DNA from: Onchidella celtica
Taxonomy: Eukaryota; Mollusca; Gastropoda; Systellommatophora; Onchidiidae
DNA length: 64,000 bases
NCBI GenBank assembly: GCA_963931925.1
Contig: OZ007575.1
Coordinates: forward strand, 33,825,850 to 33,889,849
Direction of reading: 5' to 3'
Within the stretch, counting starts at the first letter, position 1. Every line of letters starts with the position of its first letter. Below, one piece after another: positions 37,551 through 48,194 of this stretch. Both the position numbers and the translations under genes were made by a program. The notes below the pieces were generated by a model, which did no database searches, was not told the origin of the DNA, and saw only the letters and a list, made by a program, of their open reading frames with translations.

Positions 37551-38187
37551 TTTGTCCATTTTTATTATGATTTTTTTTTTTGCATTGTACAAGTTTTAGC
37601 ATTCAGCTGTTGGTCTTCCTGTTAGCTGTCTTTAGAGATTAGTTTATCGTATTTTTGATGAAATTATCTCTACAGCTATTACAGCACCTGCGGATATGAT
37701 ACAGAGTGAGCAACACTTATGAGGTACCCGCGACACAACAAAATCTATTATAAAAAAAAAACTCGCTTTTTTTGTAAAAGCCGTAGCTCGGCTATCTGTG
37801 CACCAATCGAGCTCAAATTTTGCATACAAATTTCTTTTGGTCTGAAGTTGATTCCTTGCTACACTCATTGCTGAACACTCTCCGTAAGTATTTTTTTGAA
37901 CTACGCAAATTTGCATTTGTTCCAAATAAATACCATCCGGGCGTGAGTTTTTATGTGGCATGACGTCACTGAATTTGCGGTCCACCGTGCGATCTCAACG
38001 TCCGGTTCCCCAAATTTGAAACCGTGCTTCCGAGTCCATCCATAACATTCGCGGTTCTTGCTGCACTTTGCTGTGCCAACGGTCAAGTAATGCTCCCTCC
38101 ATTGCAGCCACCCCCAGACCTACTCACAACACTTTTCACTTCCCCCCCGCGAATTTCGCGGGTTCAATACTTGTAAAATAAAAAAAC
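37551..38187. other. Sequence with overlapping minus-strand frames; unassigned
   Basis: Two overlapping minus-strand open frames (37644-37985, 113 codons; 37901-38086, 61 codons) have more even amino-acid use than the microsatellite frames, but match no domain that I know. A CCGCGAATTTCGCGG palindrome lies at about 38147-38161. It may be an unrecognised repeat family. I see no ends. Confidence 0.35.
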
Positions 38188-38192
38188 ATATC

Positions 38193-39419
38193 TGTCATGA
38201 TTCGGATGTTGTTAAAACTCACGCAGAGAGTGAGTGGTTGTTGTTTTACCAGGGCCATGAGAAATTGGCTGGTGGCCTTGAACGGTCCTCGCCAAATTAT
38301 AGTTGGTGAGTAAATAAATGTAAAGTTAAACTGTTGGATTCACGCTTGTGGGTTTTAATGTTCGTGATTAATAAGTAATGGAGTAGGGGTGAAACAAGGT
38401 GGGGCTAGTTGACATTGTTAAGTATGACTAGACAAGTTTTTGCACGTTAACTGGCTGGTAGAATAGTGCAGACGTATTACTACAATTAAAATGGTGGGAG
38501 GTTTCGACCTATGAGATAGCTGAACTAATTGGGCCAGCGGACTAGCACGCTGGGTAGTTAGATAGTATAAGACATCGTGTAACGTTCAGATTTGGTGAAT
38601 ACAGGCGAGCAGAAGCATCGTGTCGTGAAGTATCTCCGGTCGACCAGTACCTGAACTGTGTGCTTTGAAGACAAGAAGTCCTTGCTAACGGACTGACTGA
38701 GCTCTAGAAAGGAAGGTCTGAGTGGGCTGACCTTTGAAAGCCCACGCTGCGCTATTTTGATGTTCGCGCCTACCAGTAGGCGTGAGCAATGGTAATATAT
38801 TTTATTTGTTCAAGCATAATAGAGATCGGAGATAGAGAGAGAACTACAGCCTCATAGGAAGACTAAGGAAACCCCAGCTGGCACTCGACCACGAGTGTCC
38901 TGTATCATAGATCTATTGCCATAGTATGATTGGAATAATATAGCACATTGTTGATGAATTGAATAGTGATTGTGCATAAAATATAGTCTTTTGGCAACTG
39001 CTTAAATTACCTACAAGCCGAAGAGTGCTTCTGTAGGCTTTGAACGTACTGGGCTCTCCTAACAGTTAAGCCCATATGATTTATGGAGAGTTTGCCTGGC
39101 GACTGGCCAGTGGCGACTCAACTGTCACTTTAAATTGATATCTAGTTTCGTATAATATACCTATTTGCTATTGATTGCAGTACCTCCATAGTTACATGAA
39201 TATCATTGGTTAAGTTATTAATTAGAGTCTTTTTGGTTTGAATATACCCCTATTGTCTTTTGCTTTGTTATTATTATTTATGTAAACTATGGCCTGACCG
39301 GCCTGACATATATACGCTCTAGTTATTTAATACTTTTCTTGTGTGGTTGTGTCCGAGTGTGAGTTAGCTGCCTCTCGTGCAGTCGTAACATCCCCAAGAC
39401 CCTAACTCTGCTCGTGACA
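38193..39419. mobile_element. Solo LTR of an LTR retrotransposon (fossil)
   Basis: The element begins TGTCATGATT and ends GCTCGTGACA, the TG...CA ends with short inverted repeats typical of LTRs. ATATC occurs directly before it (38188-38192) and directly after it (39420-39424), a perfect 5-bp target duplication as made by Gypsy-type and related integrases. At 1,227 bp it has no internal coding region, primer-binding site or second LTR within reach, so it is a solo LTR left by recombination. It looks whole as a solo LTR. The intact target duplication suggests moderate to young age. The superfamily is not certain from the LTR alone. A TATAAGA sequence lies near 38569. Confidence 0.8.
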
Positions 39420-39424
39420 ATATC

Positions 39425-41588
39425 CAACTTCATCTTGAAATCTATACTGCTTCTTTCTGGTCTTTGTGTAGGGAGAAATCCGACCATAACAACAATCGGC
39501 GGTGCAAACCGTGATAACACTGGCGTAAAATATGTTTGAAACGTACACAGGCGAAAGTCGGTAACTCAGGTCTTTGGTTTGGACATTTAGCTTACGTTAA
39601 CATAACACAAGCTGCCAATTGACAAACTCCTCGACTCAGACGAAAAGCAGTCAAGTAAATGAAGAGCATTAAGTTAGGGTTTCCTATTACTAACTTGCAC
39701 ATTGGATTTAATACGGTGTGTGAGCATAACCTCAAACATATTGCATCTTGCACTCGTGGTGTCTGGTTACCTCCCTTTGCAGTGTTTCAAATTAGAGTAA
39801 TGGGCCGTGAATAATGCATTATTATCAAAGACAAATGGGGGAATATTTTTTCACACGTTCAAATGTTGCACATTTTCCACATTTCTCCATTTAGTCGCTA
39901 AAAATATACACAAGAGGGAGAAGACGTTACAGGTTCCAAGCATCTGATTTTATCCCCTGGTTCTGATCGTGCATGGTATGTCTACGTCTTGTCTCCCTTT
40001 GAATACGTGAAATGAAGCGATGAAGGCATTACAGATCCTGCCACTTGTATACTTCTCAGGCTCAGCCCAGTGAGCAGAAAAAGACAGCGGTGCCAAGGGG
40101 GGAACAGAACGCTAATGATGAGCGCTCGCATTGTGTTCCGTTAATTGTTAACAGACCGCGGGTTCCTTGTAGCAGAAAACATAATTATAATTACGGGCGG
40201 ATAACTCCCTTTCTTTGTAGTCCGGTTCTCTCCCTTTCGTCATTTGGCTTTCATCACTGTTCCCTCCTTTATTTCCTCTACTGCGACCTTCTCCCCCCTT
40301 GATCTGCGGGCATCCACCGAGTCCTCAGAAGAATATAATTAAGGCTTACATATATTTTGAATATTTTGCCATGATTCGCACATTATCTTGACATTAGTTT
40401 ACTTTCGAAATCCGTTATTTCCTGTATCCGCTTTTGACGACGAAACTGTAATATTTGTATGACTAGCCTGAGAGTGAAAGTTGTACTTGACATAGTATTT
40501 GGCATGGTATTGTCAAACAATTGTATTTTACAGCATTGTGGGGTTTTATCTTAAATTGTGATAAATTATTCCACTTAATAAAATGGAAGGGAGTGCTAAC
40601 CCTGTCAGATTTAATTAACATCATCAGTGTAATTATTTTGTCGCAAATTCCAAGTCACTTTGACGGCCAAGAGAATATTGTAATACCCTTGGGAAGGAAA
40701 TTCTCGGAAAAGTCCACTGTTATCAAACAGTTTGTACATTTCCAGTGTCTTCAAGAAAGACTCAAGACAACAGTAGGTCCAGAGTGTGAAACTTTTGTGT
40801 GTCCTATTTGTCTAAAACATAATTGCAGGGATGCAGTTTATTCCTGGAACCTGTATCTGCGTTAGTCCGGAGAAATCTAAGATTCGTCTCTTAATTGAAC
40901 TCTCTGAGTCTCCGGAATACTGACTTACAGCATCATGCAAAATATTTCGAGAATGTTTACAAGCTGCATTCAAGATTTGGTTTCATGTGGGTTCGTTTGT
41001 CTTTAATTTCTTTTGTAGAAAAATGGGAATTCAAAATAAACGCGGAAATAAGATAGAAGACAAATTCCAATGCCGCCATTGTTTCCAGTGCAAATCTGGA
41101 TCACAATGCCCTCTGCCAGCTGTTTCACCTAGATTCGTTTTTGCATTCTTTTTGGCACTGCAGAGACTGAGTTTCAAAGGAAGACGTAAATTTAAGAGTA
41201 AGTTTTCATAAGGAAAAGAATGCGGCATTTTTTAAAATCTTTTACTTTCTTTGGGGGGTCCTAACGTTAAATATGCAGCAGTTGTGGGGTATAATAATTA
41301 TATTACGAGTGTTTGTAAGTATTGACAGACGCCAAATTAGTGGTGAGTTCTGAGTGTCGAGAAAAATTTAAGTTTAACCGATCTTTCCCACATTCATACG
41401 ACTTCCTGTCCACATTTTCGGCCAAAGCATCCGTCATTACAAATAAATATATTGCAATTTGGTTTCCCAACAGTTGTTTCCTAATAGCACTTTTTTTTTT
41501 CTTTGTTTGTTCCTTCCTTAACATGCAAGCTGATTATAATGGCATGATGCACAAATGCATTTAGCACCTTCAAAAATATAAGAGGCTT
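39425..41588. other. Unique intronic sequence; nothing recognised
   Basis: Mixed, AT-leaning DNA. Frames at 40521-40865 and 40987-41211 contain a few Cys pairs (for example CRHCFQC) but no complete zinc-binding pattern, splice context or family match. Confidence 0.4.
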
Positions 41589-41642
41589 TCTCTCCTCTCT
41601 CCTCTCTCCTCTCTCCTCTCTCCTCCCCCCCCCCCCCTCTCC
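41589..41642. repeat. (CTCTCTC)n short tandem repeat plus C-run
   Basis: A 7-base unit of CTCTCTC type is repeated about six times and runs into CCCCCCCCCCCC. Confidence 0.85.
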
Positions 41643-42020
41643 CTTTTTTGTTTTTTTTTACATTTTTTTTTTTTCAAAATCCTGAAATTCTTTCGCTGCC
41701 TTCAAAAAGCGCATACCAGATGTTTAAAGCTAAACAGTTATAAGCCAACAAAGTTGAAATTTTAAACACCCCCTGGCTTTTTCCACAGTGCAGGTGTTTT
41801 TTGTTTCCCCAAATTTCTCGGCCTTTTCGCCGTAATTATCAGCAAGTATGGCAACAGCTTTTGCCTACAAGTAAAAGGACACAAATTAGCCGGCGGCGGG
41901 AGGGTGGAGCTACGGGAGGGGAGGGGGTAACTGCTTCTCAACCCCTCACCGCCCCCCCCCCGTTTTTTCTCAAGCCCTATCTCCTAGCCCTATTCATGTC
42001 CCCCAAGAACTATTTTTTGT
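41643..42020. other. Unique sequence with T-, G- and C-runs
   Basis: Low-complexity patches (T-runs near 41645-41675, G-rich 41885-41930, C-run near 41952). No gene seen. Confidence 0.4.
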
Positions 42021-42028
42021 ACGTTGCC

Positions 42029-42196
42029 CAGGGCCGTCTTAACATCAGTATGGGCCCCTGGGCAAAGCAATAGGCTGCTGCCGCCCCCTTAAGGAACTAC
42101 TCAGAAACGTGCATGCATGGGGCCCCCTAAACCCTTGGGGCTCCGTGAGCAACTGCCCAGTGAGCCCAATGCGTTAAAACGGCTCTGATGCGGCCT
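42029..42196. mobile_element. Short hAT-like MITE (168 bp)
   Basis: The left end is CAGGGCCGTCTTAACATC. The right end, read from the minus strand, is CAGAGCCGTTTTAACGCATT, and both lead into a TGGGCYCMCTGGGCA-like segment about 30 bases in. The flanking octamers ACGTTGCC (42021-42028) and ATGCGGCC (42197-42204) match at 5 of 8, compatible with an aged 8-bp hAT target duplication. There is no coding capacity. Confidence 0.6.
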
Positions 42197-42204
42197 CATC
42201 AGTC

Positions 42205-43187
42205 TGGTCTCAATTGTAATTTTAACAAGGTCAGTGCCCTTCATTTTGAGAATCCTTGATCCCCATTCTCACAGACCGCCCTCTTCCCCTCCCTCCCAGG
42301 TCTGCCCCTCCCCCCACCACCACCCCCGCCCCTGCCTGGATGATGTTAGTGATGGGCGTGGGTGGGTGGAGACGCAGAAAGGAGTGGACGAGAAAGCCCA
42401 CAGCCAGGTCGTGAGACACAAAAACTCGCAGTTCTCATCAAGTTTAAGCCTGGGACGGACGGTAGATCTGAAGGATAGGGGGTGGGGGGGGGGGGCGGCC
42501 CGAGAGACCCACGGGTACCGGGGTGCACGGATTGTAGAGGGCGTGAGGAAAAGCCAAGTATCCTCTCCGACATACCCCAGGAAAAAGAAAAAAAATCTGA
42601 AAAGTTTAAACAGAACGTCACCTGAGAGCAAAATATTTAAAATCCAGCCATCTGGCGATAAAGGCCCCGCTGTTTATTGTTTTTCCAGAACATTTGTGTT
42701 TGACGTCTCACAACTGCAAGGTTTCTACATTTCCCGTGTTGTCTTGTTTTGTTTCAACGGGAGAATGAAGACTTTGAAACAGACAGAAAGTAGGATCTCG
42801 AAATTTGAAAAAGAAAAGAACAAGAAAAAAAACGGACCTAGGAGGTGGAGGTAGGAGGAGGTGTTGGTGGGAGCGGGAAGGAAAACGAAAAAACAAAGAG
42901 CAAAAACGCAGTCTTGATTAGGAGAAAGGAAGTGCTTAATTATCCCCCCTTGCCTAAAATGAAAAAAAAAAAAAAAGAGTTAGGAACTGAAATCTGTGAC
43001 TGCAGCCGTTTTCAAGACAAGATTATCTCCCCCTGTTCTGTGCCATATTTTTAACGTGCTATCCTCGTTTGTCTAAAGATGTGCTGTAAACTAAACACTA
43101 GCAGCATTTGTTTCGCTATGTGTGTTTAAGTACACCTATTAAAAGTAGATAATGGGAAACAATAAGAGGGAGAGCGATGGAGACGCT
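42205..43187. other. GC-rich then A-rich unique sequence; no supported gene
   Basis: 42280-42570 is unusually GC-rich for this window, with C-runs and a G-run near 42479-42495. Open frames on both strands there overlap (Pro/Ser-rich) and are explained by composition. 42790-42975 is A-rich. Confidence 0.4.
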
Positions 43188-43197
43188 TTCCACCCTT

Positions 43198-43272
<75 letters not shown>

Positions 43273-43340
43273 ATGAGGCAGTTTGAAACAGTGTGGAGAC
43301 CCTAAAACAAAAGACATGTATTAATTAAAAAAAAAGCAAA
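43188..43340. repeat. (GA)n module, copy 1 (MITE-empty site)
   Basis: TCCACCCTTCCAGAG leads into about 35 GA units (to about 43269), then CAGTTTGAAACAGTGTGGAG and AAAACAAAAGACATGTATTAA. The same order of parts occurs at 43732-43849. Here the ACATG is followed directly by TATTAAT and an A-rich AAGCAAA, whereas in copy 2 a MITE separates ACATG from TATTAAT. Confidence 0.8.
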
Positions 43341-43731
43341 TAATAATCTCTTTGTTTTCTGTCGTGTTATCTCATTTGATTCAAGTCGCAGATGTTTGGA
43401 AAACTTGACTACTTATTTTGTTGGAATGATAGGGAATGTAAACATTTGTTTTCTGTTTTGTTTTGTTGTGTTCCTACGTCATCGTCATGGTTGTCTTTTT
43501 GCCTGGTTGTGCTTGTGTTGATGGAAAATAGAAATTCATTTCTGCAAATGTTGTTTTTTTTTTCTTTTGTTTCGTTCGTATCTTTTTTCCCCCGTTGGCA
43601 GTTTGTATGATTTTTTCTTGTTTATTTTCTGTAAGTAATTCTGGCTTACACACAGAGTGTGTTTATTTGCCTTGCTTTGCTTTGCTTTTGTGTCTACTCC
43701 TGCTTCTTCTTCTTTTTATGTTTTAATGGTC
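43341..43731. other. T-rich spacer between the two (GA)n modules
   Basis: T- and G-rich sequence with TTTTG, GCTTT and similar short repeats. Frames rich in Phe, Ser and Leu follow from composition. No gene seen. Confidence 0.4.
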
Positions 43732-43743
43732 TGTCCACACTTC

Positions 43744-43810
<67 letters not shown>

Positions 43811-43849
43811 TTTGAAACAGTGTGGAGACACCAAAACAAAAGACACATG
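43732..43849. repeat. (GA)n module, copy 2 (MITE-filled site)
   Basis: TCCACACTTCCAGATAG leads into about 28 GA units, then CAGTTTGAAACAGTGTGGAG and AAAACAAAAGACACATG, where a MITE begins. After the MITE the module's TATTAATAAAAAGCAAA resumes at 44250. Confidence 0.8.
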
Positions 43850-44249
43850 TGTGCATGAGAAAACCCACAATAAGTCGGCAGAGCTGATTTTGAGAAAAAC
43901 GGCTTTGAAGTGAAAATAATATGAGTCCGACACAAACTTCTAACTTGGCTGTTGTTTAGGGGACCGTGGCATGTTACAGGGTAAACTGTAGACGAGCAGT
44001 GAACACTACTCACTATTATCTCTATAACGGCTTTGTAATTGGACTGTGGCCTCCTAACAGCAATCACTCCAATATTACTTGGTCAATTAGCTATTGCCAC
44101 TTATAGGATTAAATGCCGTTTTCTCAAAATCTTGTTTTAGGGGGGTCACTGACTTCAATTTATCAGAAATGTCTTGTCTTTTATTATGTGTACAGAACTC
44201 AAAATGTCATGTTGCCGACTTATTGTGGGTTTTCTCATGCACACTCACA
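43850..44249. mobile_element. MITE (TA-flanked, family A), copy 2
   Basis: Aligned with 8457-8863 over its whole length in the same orientation, with few differences. The right end is TGTGAGTGTGCATGAGAAAA when read from the minus strand, followed by TA. The left end is shorter, beginning TGTGCATGAGAAAA, and the few outermost bases and left TA have been lost. It sits inside the second (GA)n module, and the first module 550 bases upstream shows the uninterrupted site. No coding capacity. Confidence 0.85.
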
Positions 44250-44251
44250 TA

Positions 44252-44987
44252 TTAATAAAAAGCAAAGAATGAACTTTTGTTTTTGCGGATGGAGATTGAG
44301 CGCTTGTGGTAGAGTCTCCTTCTGTCCTAGCGTTTGTTATAATGGTCTTGCTTCTGCCTAGTACAATGTGATCTTTATTGTATCGATGTGCTTTCTGCAA
44401 AGTCAGATCCTCCTGTTCATTCTCTGGCTAGTGTAAGGTTCTTTAGTTTGATTTGAACATTAAAAAAAAAAAAATTCTCACTGTTTAAAATGTAAATGTC
44501 TTGTTATTCTTTTTTTTTTTTCTCTTCGTCATTCTAGCGGCTGTTTTTATGTGTTCCTTCCGAAAAATGTTGTCTTCTTCCGTCGGAACTTGACGTCTTC
44601 GTACACACCCAAGTTAAATCTCCTCTGATCGAACGGGGGGGGGGGGGGGGGGACTGTGACTTACGACACTCTTATAAAGCTTTTAAACAGTGGGTGGTAA
44701 GAGTCGTAACTACGACATGGAGCATCTGGAGTTATCGCGCTTTAGTTTGGGTTATCCCAGAGTTGTGGTGTTTGGGAGGGGCAGGGTATATAGAGGCCTA
44801 TCTCGGTGTTGGGATACAGGATGGACATTAAACATTTGTTTCTGATGTGAGAAAGACAGTGTTGGTCTGGAAATCAGGAGGATTTATATGGGGAGAGATT
44901 GAAGAAAGGGGGGGGGGGGCGGGGAGGGGTAAAGATAGGGACAGAGCTGGGAGATAGTAGGAATGCGGAACATCAAGGGAAGACTAA
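44252..44987. other. Unique sequence with a G-run and a G-rich segment
   Basis: A14 lies near 44462. A G-run of about 19 lies at 44634-44652 and another near 44909-44921. No gene found. Confidence 0.4.
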
Positions 44988-45164
44988 GGCTGGGTTCTCA
45001 TGCATACGGAAACGGAAACGGAAACGCCAAAGAGCCTTCAAGTAGTGAAATAGAAAGAATGTTTCCGCACGCCTGTTCCGTACACATGGAAACATTCTTT
45101 CTTATTAATATATTATATGAGGGATTTTTTGCCCTTTCCGTTTCCGTATACATGAGAACCCAGC
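44988..45164. mobile_element. Inverted-repeat MITE (177 bp)
   Basis: The left end reads GGCTGGGTTCTCATGCATAC and the right end, read from the minus strand, reads GCTGGGTTCTCATGTATACG. Both continue into GGAAACGGAAA, giving arms of about 30 bases. A second, inner inverted pair, GAAAGAATGTTTCC and GGAAACATTCTTTC, lies at about 45053-45095. There is no clear target duplication (TAA at left, TCA at right), so the superfamily is open. No coding capacity. Confidence 0.7.
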
Positions 45165-46308
45165 TCAGCTAAAGATGTATTTCTCATTTGGTTTTGCCTT
45201 TGTGAAATGTAATGTTTCATTGTTTAAATCTATTTGCATGATCGCTTTTCATGTTTCTTTTACCCGTCGCTAGCTAGCTAGTCGTTGTTTCTTTTTCAAC
45301 TTTTTGAAAAGAAAATACCATATATCATAAATTAGGTTCATCGATCTATTGACTCTTTAGCGCACATACATTGAGAGAATTATGCCAAAACTTCTGAAAT
45401 AAGTAAAACCAATTTAAACGAGACAAATAAATACTAAATTATAACTTTACTATTCTATTTATTATTATTATGATTGCCAGTGCATTAGAAAGTAGGCCTA
45501 TGGAGCAATGTGCACCTGCTGACATTTTTCAAATACCGAACTCTTGAGCACTGGAAGGTTAAATCAATCCAAGTCCTACCTATGCCTCCGTGTAATGATT
45601 TCAAACTTCAGTCAGCGGTGTTTCAAGACCCACAAGTATCAAATTACCTTTATGAACCCCCTCTCCCCCTCCGCCCCCAAAAAGGCGCTCGAACAGTGTA
45701 GATGGCACGGCGGAGCTCGCTAAGATTCAATTATATACCGGAACAATAAATGTTTATACTCAAACAGACCCCTGACAGGTATGATCCATTATTGCCGCTA
45801 AATCTTTGTCGCAGAGTTAGTCAGGGTACCGCAGGAAAACGCATTAAGCACTTGGAATACAAATCTTTGTGCATGCTACTTAAGGAGGTGTCAGACCTAA
45901 GTCTCCCCCCCCCCCCGCCCCCCCCCAAAAATCTTTCCCTTTTAAAAGAAACCAGGCGGGGAGTTGTCCCGTGGGGGTGGGGGCTCTAGTACTATCCGTT
46001 CAAATGGCATGCACTTACATGGAGTCTTCTTGTATAAGGGGTGCCCTTGCCATTTGTACTCAGAAAACTCTCGATTTTTTGTTTTTGTGAAGTAAGTTGA
46101 AACGTAATATCTGAAGCCCTTTAAGATATTGTAGGACGACATTAGGACCTTGTGGTTGTGTGTTTTTTTACCACTAGCAGACCCGAGCAAGATAAATTTT
46201 GTGTATTCTTTGTACGGGGCCCAACTGTCTGTATTGTCTAGATCCAAGTCACATTTGGATTAGATGCAAAAACTAGTAGAATTTATTGTTACACCACAAT
46301 TCCCCGCA
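45165..46308. other. Unique intronic sequence; nothing recognised
   Basis: AT-leaning, with a C-run near 45905-45925 and G-runs near 45958-45980. A 101-codon minus-strand frame (45942-46247) has no recognisable features. Confidence 0.4.
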
Positions 46309-46466
46309 GAATACATGTGACAAAGTTGATTTTCGATCAGGAATATGAAAAGATCGACGAAGAACGAAATTTCCAGTCGTACTTTTTGAATACATGTGAC
46401 AAAGTTGATTTTCGACCAGCAATATGTGAGGATTGACGAAGAACGAAATTTCCGATCATACTACTC
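46309..46466. repeat. 79-bp tandem duplication
   Basis: Two adjacent copies start GAATACATGTGACAAAGTTG at 46309 and 46388. They share TTTTCGAYCAGSAATATG and GACGAAGAACGAAATTTCC, with about 90% identity. Confidence 0.85.
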
Positions 46467-48160
46467 AACTTCACTTCACGAAAATGCCGGGGGGAGGGGG
46501 GGGGGGAGGGGGGCTAAAACATAGTACCCCCCAAAAAAAGAAAAAGAAATTCAAAGATTGAATTTTGTCACTAATGGATGTCTCCTGGTAAAATATGGAA
46601 CAAATTGAGGCAGTACAAAAAAGTGTCATAATTTTTGGCCACATATTCACAAAGTTCAAGGTGCTTACATGTTCATTCTCCAGCTATCTACATTATAGTA
46701 CGATGATGGTAATGCATTCTTAGACTTGTCAACATTCTGAAAACCCCTTGACGTAAATACTGATAATACCGTACGGGACGGCACATCGGAGACATTTTTT
46801 TATAATACAACTTACAACACGAACGTCACGCTGCGCGATTTATACACAATATAAATAATGGAGGCGGGCATTCCATTGTTTATTATGTCTTTCACTGGAT
46901 TTCGGAACAATTCTTTTGGCACTTAAAGAGAATAATGCCCCCCAAAAATGCTGAGAACAATACAGAAAGTCTTACGTCAACATTAATATGAACTTACTGA
47001 AAGCCTGGCATTCTCTGCGCTGTAAGGCAGATGTCTTTTATCACACACGGGATTCTGCCTCACTTTAACACTCAGCTTTAAGTGCATTCGGTTTCACCCC
47101 CCCCCCCCCCCCCAATCCCTTTCCCTCCTTTTCTTTCATTTCCTCTCGCACCTCGTTTTTCCAATTTCCTCTCTGTAACTGTTTAAAAACAAACTGGCGC
47201 GTGAGCCATTTGTCATAATTCGTTTCATACTGGGACAAATTCTTCCTGCTTTACCCCCCCCCCCCCCAAAACGCTCTTTGAAAAGAAGAGGTAAAAACGT
47301 AAAACGTAGAGAAATAAATATGTTGCATGCATTGTATCTTTTCGGGTCTGTCTGTTTCGGATGTAGTGGGGCTCGGAGTTGGGGGGGGGGGGGCGGAGGG
47401 GGGGGAAGGGGGATGTTGAGATGTCTCGCCCGAGGGGTCATGACGTGTAACTCTAAGTAACCAAAATTGTCACTGATTCGTGTATGATACACCCGGGGCG
47501 GAGGGGGGGGGGAGAGGGGGCGGTGTAAACTATGCTGTAATGCACAAAGGAAAAGCATTATTATACACATTTGTATACGTTACTGTTTGATCAGCCTGGG
47601 TTGACTGGCTGTAAACGCAATGCAATCGGTTGTTATTATCATGTTTTTTCTCGTTTTTTATTTTTTTTTGGTGTAGGACACTGCTTACACTTACACCCAC
47701 CCCGCCCTATCTCTTTCTGCCTGCATGTTCATAGATCATTCTTTACAGTTACGTCAGCTCAGCAAATCCACCTGTCCAGGTGCATTAGTTGAGGGGGTGG
47801 ATGAAAAACGAGGATGGCATTTAACAAGGGTATTCTTATGGATAATTATGCAGATGAGAGAATACAACGGTTCTATTGTGTTAAAGTTTAAATTACCTCT
47901 TTTGCCCCTGTTATTCTTACTGTTGCGTAAAGAACAGTGGTAGACACAAGGTTAGCAGTGATGTTTAAATTAAAATGAATGAATTAATAAATAAATAAAT
48001 AAATAAGACAGTGGTTGTAGCGACTAAGAGAGTAGAAATTGGAACTTTTAATTTCAATTTACGTTTCCAGGGCCAAGTTTTAAGCTGGTTGTCGGTAGTG
48101 GAGATATGGTGAGGCTTCTTTCACTTACACTGGTTTAGCGTTTTGTCTGAGATCCCTTGG
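46467..48160. other. Unique sequence rich in G- and C-runs
   Basis: G- or C-runs of 8 or more occur near 46490-46510, 47096-47113, 47254-47268, 47380-47410 and 47500-47515. A (AATA)n run lies at about 47985-48005. Pro- or Gly-rich frames across the runs (for example the 144-codon minus-strand frame at 47136-47570) are artefacts. Confidence 0.45.
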
Positions 48161-48194
48161 TTTCTCGGGGACCTCAGCCTAATGCTGTTGCCCC
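48161..48194. repeat. Short dispersed hairpin motif, copy 2
   Basis: TTTCTCGGGGACCTCAGC and the following TAATGCTGTTGCCCC resemble 32511-32545 at about 30 of 35 positions. GGGG and CCCC at the ends can pair with a CAGC/GCTG inner stem. Confidence 0.4.

Noticed and set aside
37644-38086. Overlapping minus-strand frames as a transposon or host gene remnant
   Set aside because: I could not match them to any family and saw no ends or splice signals. Left as unassigned sequence.
38147-38175. GCGGGTTCAATACTT as a tRNA T-arm or SINE B box
   Set aside because: There is no A box or cloverleaf partner upstream, and the context is a short CCGCGAATTTCGCGG palindrome.
40987-41211. Cys-containing frame (CRHCFQCKSGSQCP) as a zinc finger
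   Set aside because: Spacing of Cys and His does not complete a known finger, there are no splice sites, and the frame is short.
42234-42854. 206-codon + frame with overlapping Pro/Ser-rich minus frames
   Set aside because: GC-rich composition explains openness on both strands. No motif, and it contains C- and G-runs.
47136-47570. 144-codon minus-strand Pro-rich frame
   Set aside because: Poly-Pro segments come from G-runs on the + strand. No other protein features.
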